DNA of 64,000 nucleotides from Streptosporangiales bacterium. Its GTDB lineage: Bacteria; Actinomycetota; Actinomycetes; Streptosporangiales; WHST01. Location: contig WHST01000008.1 of assembly GCA_009379955.1 (NCBI GenBank), forward strand, positions 25,514 through 89,513, in the 5' to 3' direction. The translations under genes and the position numbers were made by a program. Positions 17,010 to 25,591 of the stretch are shown in pieces (the first letter of the stretch is position 1; every line of letters begins with the position of its first letter). The notes under the pieces were generated by a model. It worked only from the letters and a program-made list of their open reading frames with translations. It was not told the DNA's origin and made no database searches.

Positions 17010-17284
17010 GGAGCGCAGGAAGCGGGCGCGTGGGAGCACAGAGAAGGCCGCCCGATCGTGAGCTGTATCCGGCTGACGACGACTTCGCCGGCGTCAGCTG
17101 CCCCGACTGCGACAGCGCTGACGTGGAGGTGGCGTCGCTGTTCGGCAGCACGACGTCGGAGGTCCTCTTCTCGTGCACGCGCTGCCGGTCGTTCTTCAAC
17201 TGGGTCAAGTGGCAGCACCGCCTACCACCCGTCCCGGCGAGACGGGCGCAACCGAACCGAACGGAACGGATGGGAACCGCGTGA
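17006..17284 (+). CDS. Stand-alone PaaD C-terminal zinc-ribbon protein
   Basis: 92 residues. The centre contains VSCPDCDSADVEVASLFGST followed by SEVLFSCTRCRSFFNWVK: a four-cysteine zinc ribbon (C-x2-C, C-x2-C) with the FGST segment typical of the end of PaaD. Upstream residues are Arg/Gly-rich and downstream residues Pro/Arg-rich, without homology. Start is the ATG overlapping paaC's stop. Together with 15630 it makes up a split PaaD, placed on either side of paaB and paaC. Confidence 0.82.
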   Translation: MRSAGSGRVGAQRRPPDRELYPADDDFAGVSCPDCDSADVEVASLFGSTTSEVLFSCTRCRSFFNWVKWQHRLPPVPARRAQPNRTERMGTA

Positions 17285-18075
17285 CGTACGACGACTACAA
17301 GAGCCTGGAGATCAGCCGGCGCGAGCGGGTGCTGACCATCACGCTCAACCGTCCCGAGAAGCTGAACGCGATCGACGGGCGGATGCACGAGGAGCTGTCG
17401 CGGGTCTTCGACGATCTCAACCGCGACAGGGACGTCGACGTCGCCGTGCTCACCGGGGCCGGCCGCGCGTTCTGCGCGGGCGGTGACGCCGACTGGCTCG
17501 AGACCCTCATCGAGGACCCGCTCGGCTGGGAGCAGCTGAGCGAGGAGGGTCGCGCGACGGTCACGGGCATCCTCGAGGCCCGCCAACCGGTCATCGCCAA
17601 GCTGAACGGTGTCGCCGCCGGTCTCGGCGCGACGATCGCGCTGTTCTGCGACGTCATCTTCGCGTCCGACAAGGCGCGGATCGGCGATCCGCACGTCAAG
17701 GTCGGCCTCGTCGCGGGCGACGGCGGCAGCGCGATCTGGCCGCACCTCATCGGCTACGCCCGCGCCAGGGAGTACCTCTACACCGGCGAGCTGCTCCCGG
17801 CACAGAAGGCCGCGGACATCGGCCTGATCAACCGCTGCGTCCCGCACGACGAGCTCGACGGCGCGGTCGACGCGTTCGCCGACCAGCTCGCGGCCGGCGC
17901 GATCCGCGCCATCCAGTGGACGAAGCAGGCGGTCAACGCGCCGCTGCGCGAGCTGGTGGCGTCCAACCTCGACCTCTCGCTGTCGCTTGAGGCGAAGTCG
18001 AACCTCACGCTCGACCACCGTGAGGGCATCAACGCGCTGCGGGAGAAGCGTCCCGCGAAGTTCGTCGGCAGGTAG
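17281..18075 (+). CDS. Enoyl-CoA hydratase/isomerase family protein (PaaG/MenB-like)
   Basis: 264 residues, GTG start overlapping the previous stop. Crotonase signatures are LNRPEKLNAIDGRMHEEL (about 22-39), the oxyanion segment GRAFCAGGDADW (about 61-72) and KLNGVAAGLGATIALFCDVI (about 106-125). In phenylacetate degradation a crotonase (PaaG) turns the ring epoxide into an oxepin; location directly after PaaABCD-like genes suggests an equivalent role, though the family is broad. Confidence 0.87.
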   Translation: MTYDDYKSLEISRRERVLTITLNRPEKLNAIDGRMHEELSRVFDDLNRDRDVDVAVLTGAGRAFCAGGDADWLETLIEDPLGWEQLSEEGRATVTGILEARQPVIAKLNGVAAGLGATIALFCDVIFASDKARIGDPHVKVGLVAGDGGSAIWPHLIGYARAREYLYTGELLPAQKAADIGLINRCVPHDELDGAVDAFADQLAAGAIRAIQWTKQAVNAPLRELVASNLDLSLSLEAKSNLTLDHREGINALREKRPAKFVGR

Positions 18076-18123
18076 GGCTCAGCCCCTCAGGTTCCGGGAG
18101 ACGGCGGAAGAAGGCAGACAAGG

Positions 18124-19683
18124 GTGTCCAACTGGATCTACGAGTTCGAGAGCCAGGTACACCACCGCGGCCGGGAGATCGCGGTGGTGCACGACGGCCG
18201 CGCCGTCACCTACGACGAGCTGAACCGGTCCGCGGCGAGTTTCGCGCACTGGGTCCGTGAGGTCGGCGCCGCGCGCGTCGCCACGTACGTCACGAACTGC
18301 TACGAGTTCTACGTCGTCCAGTTCGGTACGACGAAGGCCGGTGCGGTCAGCGTCGCGACGAACTACATGTTCGGCGAGGAGACGCTCCGGTACGTGCTGC
18401 AGGACTCCGCGGCCGAGGTGCTCGCGGTGGCGGAGAAAGACCTCGACGTCGCGCGTGCGGCGATTCGCGGCACCAACGTCACGCACCTGGTCACCCTCGA
18501 CGGCGTCGCGTCCGACGGCGTGACCGCACTGCGCGACATCGTGGCGACCTACCCGGACCACATCGTGTCGGCGCCGAAGGACGACGACGACCTGTTCAAC
18601 GTGACCTACACGAGCGGCACGACGGGCACGCCCAAGGGCGTGATGAAGACCCACCGCAACATCGGTTCCCACGTGTCCAACCTCGTGCACGCCTGGAAGC
18701 TCACGCCGAGCAGCCGGTGGTTGTGCGCCGGGCCGGTCTACCACACCTCGGGTCTGGAGTCGTCGTCGTTGCCGGTGCTGGCGGCCGGCGGCTCCGTCGT
18801 GTCGCTGCGGTGGAAGGCGGACGCGTTCTTCGAGCACGTGCACCGCTACCGGCCCGACGCCGCGTACATCGCGGGCTCGATGATCGTCGACATCGCCGAC
18901 TACCCGGATCCCGAGCGCTTCGACCTGAGCAGCCTACGGTTCGTCATCGGCGGCGGCGCGCCGATGCCGCCGCGGGCGTACCAGAAGGTGCTCGACCGCT
19001 ACTCCTTCATGATCTGCGAGCGGCTCGGCATGACCGAGGCGGGCATCATCTTCGTCGACAAGGTCGGCCGGCCCGGTGCGTACGACCCGCGCGACGAGCT
19101 GCCGACGCACGTACCCGGATCGTGCGGCAGCCCGCTGTACAACCAGACGCAGTTCCGGCTGGTCGACCCCGTGACGGGGGAGATCAGGTCGGAGGGCGAG
19201 GGCGAGCTGCAGGTGCGCGGCGACTCGGTGTTCGCCGGCTACCTGAACATGCCGGAGCGCACGGCGCAGTCGTTCACCGACGACGGCTGGTTCATCAGCG
19301 GCGACATCGTCCGCATCGAGGACGACCACGTCTGGCACCTGCGCAGGCGCGACGAGATCATCATCAGCGGCGGCGAGAACGTCAGCCCGCGCACGGTCGA
19401 GAAGGTCGTCGAGGCGCACCCTGAGGTCGCTGAGGCGGTCGCGTTCCCGCTGCCGCACGAACGCTGGGGCCAGGAGGTCTGCGTCGCCGTGGTCCTGCGT
19501 ACCGGCTCCGTCACGACCGCCGACGAGCTGCTGGAGTTCTGCAAGACCGGCGGTGAGCTCGCCAAGTACGAGGTGCCGAAACGCGTCTTCGTCACCGACG
19601 AGCTGCCGAGGACGCCGACGCAGTCCGTCCCACGCGCCAAGCTGACCGAGCGGTACGCCACCGCCATGAAGGAGCCCGCCTGA
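18124..19683 (+). CDS. AMP-binding acyl-CoA synthetase-like enzyme lacking the A10 lysine
   Basis: 519 residues of the ANL superfamily. Motifs: A3 NVTYTSGTTGTPKGVMKTH, A5 RLGMTEAG, A7 GWFISGDIVR, A8 RRRDEIIISGGENVSPRTVE. At the C-terminus, where relatives have the PxTxGK(I/V) lysine needed for adenylation, this protein reads PRTPTQSVPRAKL, so the position of the usual Lys is Ser. It may be impaired in adenylation or use another residue. GTG start with weak ribosome site. It is coupled to the UbiD gene at 19683 by an ATGA-like overlap. Confidence 0.85.
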   Translation: MSNWIYEFESQVHHRGREIAVVHDGRAVTYDELNRSAASFAHWVREVGAARVATYVTNCYEFYVVQFGTTKAGAVSVATNYMFGEETLRYVLQDSAAEVLAVAEKDLDVARAAIRGTNVTHLVTLDGVASDGVTALRDIVATYPDHIVSAPKDDDDLFNVTYTSGTTGTPKGVMKTHRNIGSHVSNLVHAWKLTPSSRWLCAGPVYHTSGLESSSLPVLAAGGSVVSLRWKADAFFEHVHRYRPDAAYIAGSMIVDIADYPDPERFDLSSLRFVIGGGAPMPPRAYQKVLDRYSFMICERLGMTEAGIIFVDKVGRPGAYDPRDELPTHVPGSCGSPLYNQTQFRLVDPVTGEIRSEGEGELQVRGDSVFAGYLNMPERTAQSFTDDGWFISGDIVRIEDDHVWHLRRRDEIIISGGENVSPRTVEKVVEAHPEVAEAVAFPLPHERWGQEVCVAVVLRTGSVTTADELLEFCKTGGELAKYEVPKRVFVTDELPRTPTQSVPRAKLTERYATAMKEPA

Positions 19684-21221
19684 TGAGCGATCTGGACGTG
19701 ACGAGCCTCCGCTCCACCTTGGAGGGCCTGGCAGCGCGCGGGCAGCTCGTCACCACCGACGTGCCCGTCGACCCCGACCTGCAGTTCGCGGCCGTCCAGA
19801 AGCGGATGGACGGTGGACCGCCCGTCCTGTTCGAGCGGGTGGAGGGCTACGAGCACGCCAGGTTCGTGATGAACCTGTTCGCGCAGACCGGCGTCATCGA
19901 CCTGCTCTTCGGCTTCGACGGCCCGCGCGACCGCACCCGCAGGATCGCCGACGCGATCAGGAAGCCGCTCGCGTCACGCGTGGTCGACCGCGCGCAGGCG
20001 CCGGTGCAGGAGGTCGTGCGCACCGAGGGCCTGAACCCTGTCGACTTCGTGGTGCCTATCAGGCACACCGCGGAGGAGGAGGAGGCCACGCTCGGCAGCG
20101 GCGTCACGCTGTTGTCGGGACCGTATTTCGGCGGCGGCACGCACATCGGCTACAACCGGCAGAACTTCCGTTGGGGCGACGTCGGCACGTTCCAGATCGC
20201 GCCCGGCAGTCACATGTGGATGGCGTCGGCGGAGTTCTACGGCAGGGAGCGGCTGCCGCTCACCATCAACTTCGGCCTGCCACCGGCGGTGACGCTGGCG
20301 GCAGGAGCCGGGTTCGACTACGTCGTGCTGCCCCACGGCAGCGACGAGATCGCCGTCGCCGGCGCCCTGCAGGGCAGTCCGGTCGAGCTCGTGCCCGCCG
20401 TGTCCGTTCCCGACGCGCTCGCTGTCGCCAACGCCGAGTACGTGATCGAGGGCTACCTCGACCCGACCGACCGCAGGTACGAGACCGGCCGCTCGGAGGA
20501 GACGAAGCAACAGGGCGAGCACCCGTTCCACCCCGAGTGGGCGGGCTACATGGGCAAGGCGTACCGCGCGCCGACGTTCCAGGTCACGGCGATCACCCAC
20601 CGCGCGCTCGACAGCAGGCCGATGATCGAGCCGATGATCGTGCACGGCGCCGAGGAGAACAACATCCAGACCAGCGTCCGCACCGCGGCGCTGTACGAGC
20701 TGGGCAACCGGATCATGCCGGGCCTGGTGCACGACGTGCACATCCCGTTCGCCATGACCGACTGGGGCGGCGCGATCTTCCAGATCGACAAGCGGAGCAA
20801 GGTCGACGAGGGCTACCAGCGCAACGTCCTCGTGGCCGCGCTGGCGAGCTCGCGCGGCATGCGCATCGCCATCGCCGTCGACAAGGACATCGACATCTAC
20901 AGCACCGACGACGTCATGTGGGCGCTGACCACGCGCGTCGACCCCAACAGCGACATGATCGTGCCCGTGCCAGGTGGCGCGGGCCAGGCGTTCCAGCCGA
21001 GCGAGCGCGCGTCCGGCGGGGGAGGCGGGTCCGGCACGGCGTTCGAGGGCGGGCTCGCGATCGACGCGACCATCCCGTACGGCACCGCCGACCAGTTCGC
21101 GCGTCCACGCTACGCCGTCGACACCGTCGACCTGAGCCGGTGGTTCGCCGACGACGTCGTGGCGCGGGTCGACAAGGACCAGCAGGGCTGGCTGCGCCTG
21201 CTGGCCCAGTCCGGTCAATGA
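19683..21221 (+). CDS. UbiD-family prenyl-FMN-dependent decarboxylase (divergent)
   Basis: 512 residues, usual UbiD length. The prFMN-site region PYFGGGTHIGYNRQNFRWGD (about 143-162) and the repeated DxxIEGYLDP motif (EYVIEGYLDP, about 251-260) are visible. Where most UbiDs carry E-x-P-(F/Y)-G-E-F/x-G-Y, holding catalytic glutamates, this protein has GEHPFHPEWAGYMG after a 20-residue insertion with RRYETG. It therefore forms a separate subgroup from the two other UbiDs. Reaction: reversible (de)carboxylation of an aromatic or alpha,beta-unsaturated acid; flanked by two CoA ligases, so substrate may be an acyl-CoA or free acid. Confidence 0.88.
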   Translation: MSDLDVTSLRSTLEGLAARGQLVTTDVPVDPDLQFAAVQKRMDGGPPVLFERVEGYEHARFVMNLFAQTGVIDLLFGFDGPRDRTRRIADAIRKPLASRVVDRAQAPVQEVVRTEGLNPVDFVVPIRHTAEEEEATLGSGVTLLSGPYFGGGTHIGYNRQNFRWGDVGTFQIAPGSHMWMASAEFYGRERLPLTINFGLPPAVTLAAGAGFDYVVLPHGSDEIAVAGALQGSPVELVPAVSVPDALAVANAEYVIEGYLDPTDRRYETGRSEETKQQGEHPFHPEWAGYMGKAYRAPTFQVTAITHRALDSRPMIEPMIVHGAEENNIQTSVRTAALYELGNRIMPGLVHDVHIPFAMTDWGGAIFQIDKRSKVDEGYQRNVLVAALASSRGMRIAIAVDKDIDIYSTDDVMWALTTRVDPNSDMIVPVPGGAGQAFQPSERASGGGGGSGTAFEGGLAIDATIPYGTADQFARPRYAVDTVDLSRWFADDVVARVDKDQQGWLRLLAQSGQ

Positions 21222-21240
21222 CCGACACTAGGAGAACCTC

Positions 21241-22884
21241 ATGGACGAGACCTCCTCCCGCCTCGCGGAGTCGCGACTGGGCTACGCGCCGGACTGGTAC
21301 GAGTGGCGCGACCCCGAGATACCCCAACGCCTGAGTCCGACCGAGCTGCTGCTCGACAAGCACCTCGACACCGCTCGCGCCGACAAGGCGGCACTGGTCG
21401 CCGACGACGTGCCGTACACCTACCGGGAGCTGCACACCCTCGTCGAGCGCACGGCGGCGGGGCTCGCCGACCTCGGTGTGCGGGCCGGCTGCCGGCTGCT
21501 CCTGGTGGGCACCGACAGCGTCGAGTATGTCGCGCTGTGGCTCGCGTGCGTCCGCGTGGGCGTCGTCCCCGTCGTGGTCTCCGACCAGGTCAAGGCGGCG
21601 CAGCTCGCGTACTACCTCGACGACGTCGAGCCCGCCGTCCTGTACGTCGACGCGGCGCAGTTGCCCAAGCTCGCCGAGGCCGTTGCGGAGCTCGGCACGG
21701 CGCCGCCGCTGGTCCTCGTGCGCGGCGACGCGACGGCGGACGCCGGGACACGGACCGTGCCCGTCGAGTCGCTGACGGCCTCGCAGGCACCTCCGGTCAC
21801 ACCCGTACGACTGCACGCCGGCGACGTGGCGTACATGCTCTACTCGGGGAGCACGACGGGACCGGCCAAGGGTGTCACGCACCTGGCGCACGACTTCGTG
21901 CTCGTGCCCGAGCGGCAGGGCGCCTTCTGGGAGTACACCGAGGACGACGTCGTACACGCGACGTCGAAGAAGTTCTTCACCCACGGACTGTGGCCGGGCG
22001 TGCTCATCCCGCTCTACTGGGGCGGCACCGCCGTGGTGGGCGGGGCGCCGCCGAGCGGCAGCGAGGTCGTGCGCATCGTCGAGACGTACCGGCCGACCAA
22101 GCTCATCACGGTGCCGACGACCGTCAAGGCCATCCTCCAGTACGCGGACGAGGCCGGCCGCACGCCCGACTTCTCGAGCGTCGGCCTGGTGATCACGGCG
22201 TCGGAACAGGTGCCGACGGAGATCGCCGTGCGGTTCGACAAGCTCTTCGGGCTCGAGCTGCTCGACTCGATCGGCTCGTCCGAGGTCACCTACGAGTGGA
22301 TCGCGAACAGGCAGCGCGACTTCCGTCGCGGCACCCTCGGCAGGCCCGTCTTCGGGTACGAGGTCAAGCTCGTGGACGCCGAGGGCGACGAGGTCACCGA
22401 GCCGGGCGTCGAGGGCGAGGCGTGGGTGCGCAGTCGCACCGCATGTCTGTTCTACTGGCGCAAGTACGACGCGACCCGTTCGACGTTCATCGGCCCGTGG
22501 ACCAGGACCGGGGACATGCTCGCGCTCACCGGCGACGGCTACTTCCAGTTCGTCGGCCGGCGCGACGACCTCTTCAAGGTGAGCGGCATGTGGGTCTCGC
22601 CGCTCGAGGTCGAGGGTGCCATCGCGACGAGCCCGAGCGTCCACGAGGTCGCGGTCGTCGGCGTCACCGACGCGAGCGGTCTGGCGAGGCCCAAGGCGTT
22701 CGTCGTCCTGCGCGGGGGAGCGCGGCCGTCGGAGGAGCTGACCGCCGACCTGCGCGCACGGGTGCGTGAGGTCGGCGGCTACAAGGTCCCCGACGAGATC
22801 GCGTACGTCGAGGCGCTGCCGCGCACGCCGCTGATGAAGATCAACAGGCGCGCGCTCAGGCTCGCGGAGGCGGCGGCCCCTTGA
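21241..22884 (+). CDS. Benzoate-CoA ligase-like AMP-dependent synthetase
   Basis: 547 residues. Motifs: A3 MLYSGSTTGPAKGVTH (about 199-214), A5 LLDSIGSSEVTYEWI, A7 GPWTRTGDMLAL, A8 GRRDDLFKVSGMWVSPLEVE and A10 PRTPLMKINRRAL with the lysine kept. The SGSTTGPAKG form and the KVSGMWVSPLEVE segment are characteristic of aryl-CoA (benzoate, 4-hydroxybenzoate, furoate) ligases. Predicted to activate an aromatic acid with ATP and CoA. Sits between two UbiD genes; its end overlaps the -35 of the next promoter. Confidence 0.88.
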   Translation: MDETSSRLAESRLGYAPDWYEWRDPEIPQRLSPTELLLDKHLDTARADKAALVADDVPYTYRELHTLVERTAAGLADLGVRAGCRLLLVGTDSVEYVALWLACVRVGVVPVVVSDQVKAAQLAYYLDDVEPAVLYVDAAQLPKLAEAVAELGTAPPLVLVRGDATADAGTRTVPVESLTASQAPPVTPVRLHAGDVAYMLYSGSTTGPAKGVTHLAHDFVLVPERQGAFWEYTEDDVVHATSKKFFTHGLWPGVLIPLYWGGTAVVGGAPPSGSEVVRIVETYRPTKLITVPTTVKAILQYADEAGRTPDFSSVGLVITASEQVPTEIAVRFDKLFGLELLDSIGSSEVTYEWIANRQRDFRRGTLGRPVFGYEVKLVDAEGDEVTEPGVEGEAWVRSRTACLFYWRKYDATRSTFIGPWTRTGDMLALTGDGYFQFVGRRDDLFKVSGMWVSPLEVEGAIATSPSVHEVAVVGVTDASGLARPKAFVVLRGGARPSEELTADLRARVREVGGYKVPDEIAYVEALPRTPLMKINRRALRLAEAAAP

Positions 22885-22923
22885 CGTAACTAGATGACAA
22901 AAGTAATTTACGAAAGTCATCTA
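22881..22923 (+). promoter_or_regulatory. Sigma-70-type promoter covered by a 33-bp nested palindrome
   Basis: TTGACG (22881-22886), 17-base spacer, TAATTT (22904-22909). A perfect dyad is centred on 22907: outer arms TAGATGAC (22891-22898) and GTCATCTA (22916-22923), inner palindrome GTAATTTAC (22903-22911), with AAAA and GAAA between. The AT-rich composition contrasts sharply with the surroundings. It lies 65 bases before the UbiD gene at 22989 and would let a dimeric repressor block the -10. Confidence 0.8.
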
Positions 22924-22988
22924 CCTGTCCGAGCCCGACATGTGACGGCAGGGATGAGCCGAGTGGTCAGGCGGAGGGACGAGGCTGC

Positions 22989-24443
22989 ATGGAGGACCTG
23001 CGGGACTGGCTCGACGAGATGCGCTCGCGCGATCTCGTCCGCGAGGTGCGCGGCGCGCACTGGGATCTCGAGGTCGGTGCCGTCACGGACCTCAACGCCA
23101 AGAAGGACAAGTGGGTCCTGCTCTTCGACGAGATCGAGGGCTACCGCCCCGGCTACCGGATCATGACCGGCTCGCTGCTCGACGCCGCACGCGTCAGCTA
23201 CTCGTTGGGGTGCGACACCGGCGCCGACAACCAGCTCCTCGTCCGCGCACTGCGCGACCGGCTGCGCCGTCCCGCGGTGACGGGCGTGACGGACGGTGTC
23301 GCGGCGAACCCGGACGCTCCCGTCTTCGCGAACCGGCTGACCGGCGACGACGTCGACCTCACCCGCTTCCCCGCGCCGAAGTGGCACGACCTCGACGGCG
23401 GTCGCTACCTCGGGACGTTCGACGCGGTCGTGACGCGTGACCCGGAGACCGGGTGGGTCAACGTCGGCACGTACCGGATGATGATCCACGACGAGCGGCG
23501 GGTGTGCCTCTTCGTCAACTCCAGCCACCACGCGCGCCTGCACATGGAGAAGTACTGGCGGCGCGGCGAGCGCGTGCCCGTGGCCGTCTCGCTCGGCCAT
23601 CACCCGGCACTGTCCGCACTCGGCGGCATGGAGCTGCCGACCGGCGTGTCCGAGTACGACGTCCTGCAGCAGCTGCGCGGCGACCTCGAGCTCGTCGAGG
23701 CACCCGTCACCAAGCTGCCCGTCCCCGCGACGAGCGAGCTGGTGATCGAGGGCTACCTGTCGGCCGACACGGTGTCCGAGGGCCCGTACGGCGAGTTCCT
23801 CGGCTACTACGCCGGCGGCAAGATGCAGACGCCGACGATCGAGGTCGAGGCGATCTACCACCGCGACGACCCGATCATCCTCGGCACCTGCGCGGGCATC
23901 CCGCCGTACGACTACTCGTACTTCCGCTGCCCGATGCGCTCGGCGATGATCTGGGACGCTCTCGAGGACGCTGGCGTGCCGAACATCGTCGGCGTCTGGT
24001 GCCACGAGGCCGGCTACACGCGCGCGCTCAACGTGGTCTCCATCGACCAGGCATACCTCGGGCACGCGCAGCAGGCCGGCATGGTCGCCTCGCAGGTGCG
24101 CGAGGGAGCGTTCGGCGGCAGGTACACCATCGTCGTCGACGACGACATCGATCCCAGTGACCTCGATCAGGTCATGTGGGCGGTGTCGACGCGTACCGAT
24201 CCCGCGGACTCCATCGAGTTCATCAGGAACTCGTGGGGCATGGCACTCGACCCGATGGTCGAGCGCGGCCCCGAGGACGCACTCAACGAGTTGCCGTTGT
24301 CGCGCGCGGTGATCAACGCGTGCCAGCCGTTCAAGCGTCGCCAGCGCGGCACGTTCCCTCCGGCCGTCACCGTTCCCGCCGAGGTCGCGGCGCGAGTCAC
24401 GAGCAAGTACCCCGAGCTGTTCGGGGGCGGAAACAGGCGATGA
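22989..24443 (+). CDS. UbiD-family decarboxylase (canonical type)
   Basis: 484 residues. It carries the classic UbiD stretch LVIEGYLSADTVSEGPYGEF followed by LGYYAGG (about 248-274) with the catalytic glutamates, then PYDYSYFRCPMRSAMIWDAL, and YTIVVDDDIDPSDLDQVMWA near 377-396. Needs prFMN from UbiX. It has its own promoter with the large palindrome, so it can be expressed separately from the ligase/UbiD operon upstream. Substrate unknown; UbiD relatives act on protocatechuate, vanillate, pyrrole- and furan-carboxylates. Confidence 0.92.
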   Translation: MEDLRDWLDEMRSRDLVREVRGAHWDLEVGAVTDLNAKKDKWVLLFDEIEGYRPGYRIMTGSLLDAARVSYSLGCDTGADNQLLVRALRDRLRRPAVTGVTDGVAANPDAPVFANRLTGDDVDLTRFPAPKWHDLDGGRYLGTFDAVVTRDPETGWVNVGTYRMMIHDERRVCLFVNSSHHARLHMEKYWRRGERVPVAVSLGHHPALSALGGMELPTGVSEYDVLQQLRGDLELVEAPVTKLPVPATSELVIEGYLSADTVSEGPYGEFLGYYAGGKMQTPTIEVEAIYHRDDPIILGTCAGIPPYDYSYFRCPMRSAMIWDALEDAGVPNIVGVWCHEAGYTRALNVVSIDQAYLGHAQQAGMVASQVREGAFGGRYTIVVDDDIDPSDLDQVMWAVSTRTDPADSIEFIRNSWGMALDPMVERGPEDALNELPLSRAVINACQPFKRRQRGTFPPAVTVPAEVAARVTSKYPELFGGGNRR

Positions 24444-24449
24444 GAGAAA

Positions 24450-24504
24450 GTGTCGACACCTCTTGTTCACCCGAGAGGTGCCACGTACTATCCAGTCAGT
24501 ATGT
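24450..24504 (+). promoter_or_regulatory. Promoter of ABC/ALDH/ThDP operon with two shared operator elements
   Basis: TTGTTC (24463-24468), 17-base spacer, TACTAT (24486-24491). The 19-base element TACTATCCAGTCAGTATGT (24486-24504) is identical to that at the TetR promoter. Upstream is the 10-base palindrome GTGTCGACAC (24450-24459), three bases before the -35, which recurs in the same position at 44446. A further inverted repeat, CACCTCT (24457-24463) and AGAGGTG (24474-24480), lies across the -35 and spacer and may double as the end of the preceding transcript. Confidence 0.78.
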
Positions 24505-24554
24505 AGCGGGCTGGACAACAACGTAAGAAAATCCTCTGCAGCAAAGGTCTCGTC

Positions 24555-25589
24555 ATGCCCCGGATCATCAATCTGCGTAAGGCCATGTGTGTCCTGGCCG
24601 GTACGGCCCTGACGGTCGGAGTCGCCGGCTGCGGGGGTGGATCGAAGGGCGACACCGAGGACAGGAACTGGGTGCACGCCATCGTCACCCCGAAGGGCGA
24701 CGCCGGTTTCATCCTCATGGCACAGGCGCGCAAGTACTACGAGGAACAGGGCGTCAAGGTCAAGATCAAGAGCTTCACCGGCAACATCCCGCTGAACCAG
24801 GCGCTCCAGTCCGGTGACGTCGACTCCATCGAGACGTCGCCCGACCCGGTCTTCGACGCGTCGCTCCGCGGTGGAGACGTGAAGATCATCGGATCGACGC
24901 TGCCGGGACTCACGTACAGCGTGATCGCCCAGAAGAAGGTGCGTTCCTTCGAGGACCTCAAGGGCAAGAAGATCGGCGTGTCCCTGCCCGGCTCGCTGCC
25001 CGACGTCGCCGTTCGCGCCATGCTCGCGAGCAAGAAGCTCGACTCGAAGTCGGTGCAGGTCATCAACGTCGGCAACGACGCCCAGCGGTTCCAGGCGATC
25101 TCGGCCGGACGTGTCGACGCGGCGGCGGTGTCGCCCGAGTTCGTGCCGCGGATCAAGGACAGCAAGACCCTGCACGAGCTGGGTTCCGCCGAGGAGCTCA
25201 TCCCGGACTACCCGCGGTTCGTGATCGCGGCCAACGGCAAGTCGCTGGAGGAGAAGCCGGACACCGCGGCGCGGTTCCTCGCCGCGGAGATGCAGGGCAT
25301 CAGCTACGCGGCCGCGCACAAGAAGGAGGTACTCGAGCTCTCGGCGAAGACGCTGAAGCTGGAGCCGACCGACCCGAGCCTGGACTACTTCTACGACCGG
25401 ATCATCGACGGCAAGGCGGAGTCGACGAAGTGCGAGATCCCACGTGACAAGCTCGAGTGGCTGCAGGAGTTCAGGATGTCGAACGGCCTGCAGAAGAAGA
25501 AGGTCGACCTCGACGAGCTGCTCGACGACTCCTTCCAGAAGGAGGGTCTGAAGCGGGTGGGCGACGACCTCGGGGCGGCGGGGAGCTGA
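24555..25589 (+). CDS. ABC importer substrate-binding lipoprotein (SsuA/NMT1-like)
   Basis: 344 residues. Signal peptide with lipobox VAGC and lipidated Cys26, then a Gly/Ser linker. The periplasmic-binding fold shows GFILMAQARKYYEEQGVKVK, ALQSGDVDSIETSPDPVF and RSFEDLKGKKIGVSLPGS. First gene of a regulated operon with ATPase and permease; expected ligand is a small acid taken up for the pathway. A homologue, without adjoining transporter genes, is at the left window edge. Confidence 0.93.
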   Translation: MPRIINLRKAMCVLAGTALTVGVAGCGGGSKGDTEDRNWVHAIVTPKGDAGFILMAQARKYYEEQGVKVKIKSFTGNIPLNQALQSGDVDSIETSPDPVFDASLRGGDVKIIGSTLPGLTYSVIAQKKVRSFEDLKGKKIGVSLPGSLPDVAVRAMLASKKLDSKSVQVINVGNDAQRFQAISAGRVDAAAVSPEFVPRIKDSKTLHELGSAEELIPDYPRFVIAANGKSLEEKPDTAARFLAAEMQGISYAAAHKKEVLELSAKTLKLEPTDPSLDYFYDRIIDGKAESTKCEIPRDKLEWLQEFRMSNGLQKKKVDLDELLDDSFQKEGLKRVGDDLGAAGS

Positions 25590-25591
25590 TC

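Noticed and set aside
14683..18075. A complete phenylacetate (paa) degradation operon
   Set aside because: PaaE, PaaK, PaaZ and PaaH are absent, PaaD is split, and the neighbours are UbiD enzymes, so only a Paa-like oxygenase can be claimed.
24457..24480. Plain transcription terminator after the UbiD gene
   Set aside because: The inverted repeat overlaps the -35 and spacer of a well-supported promoter, so a regulatory role is at least as likely; it was not listed as a terminator.
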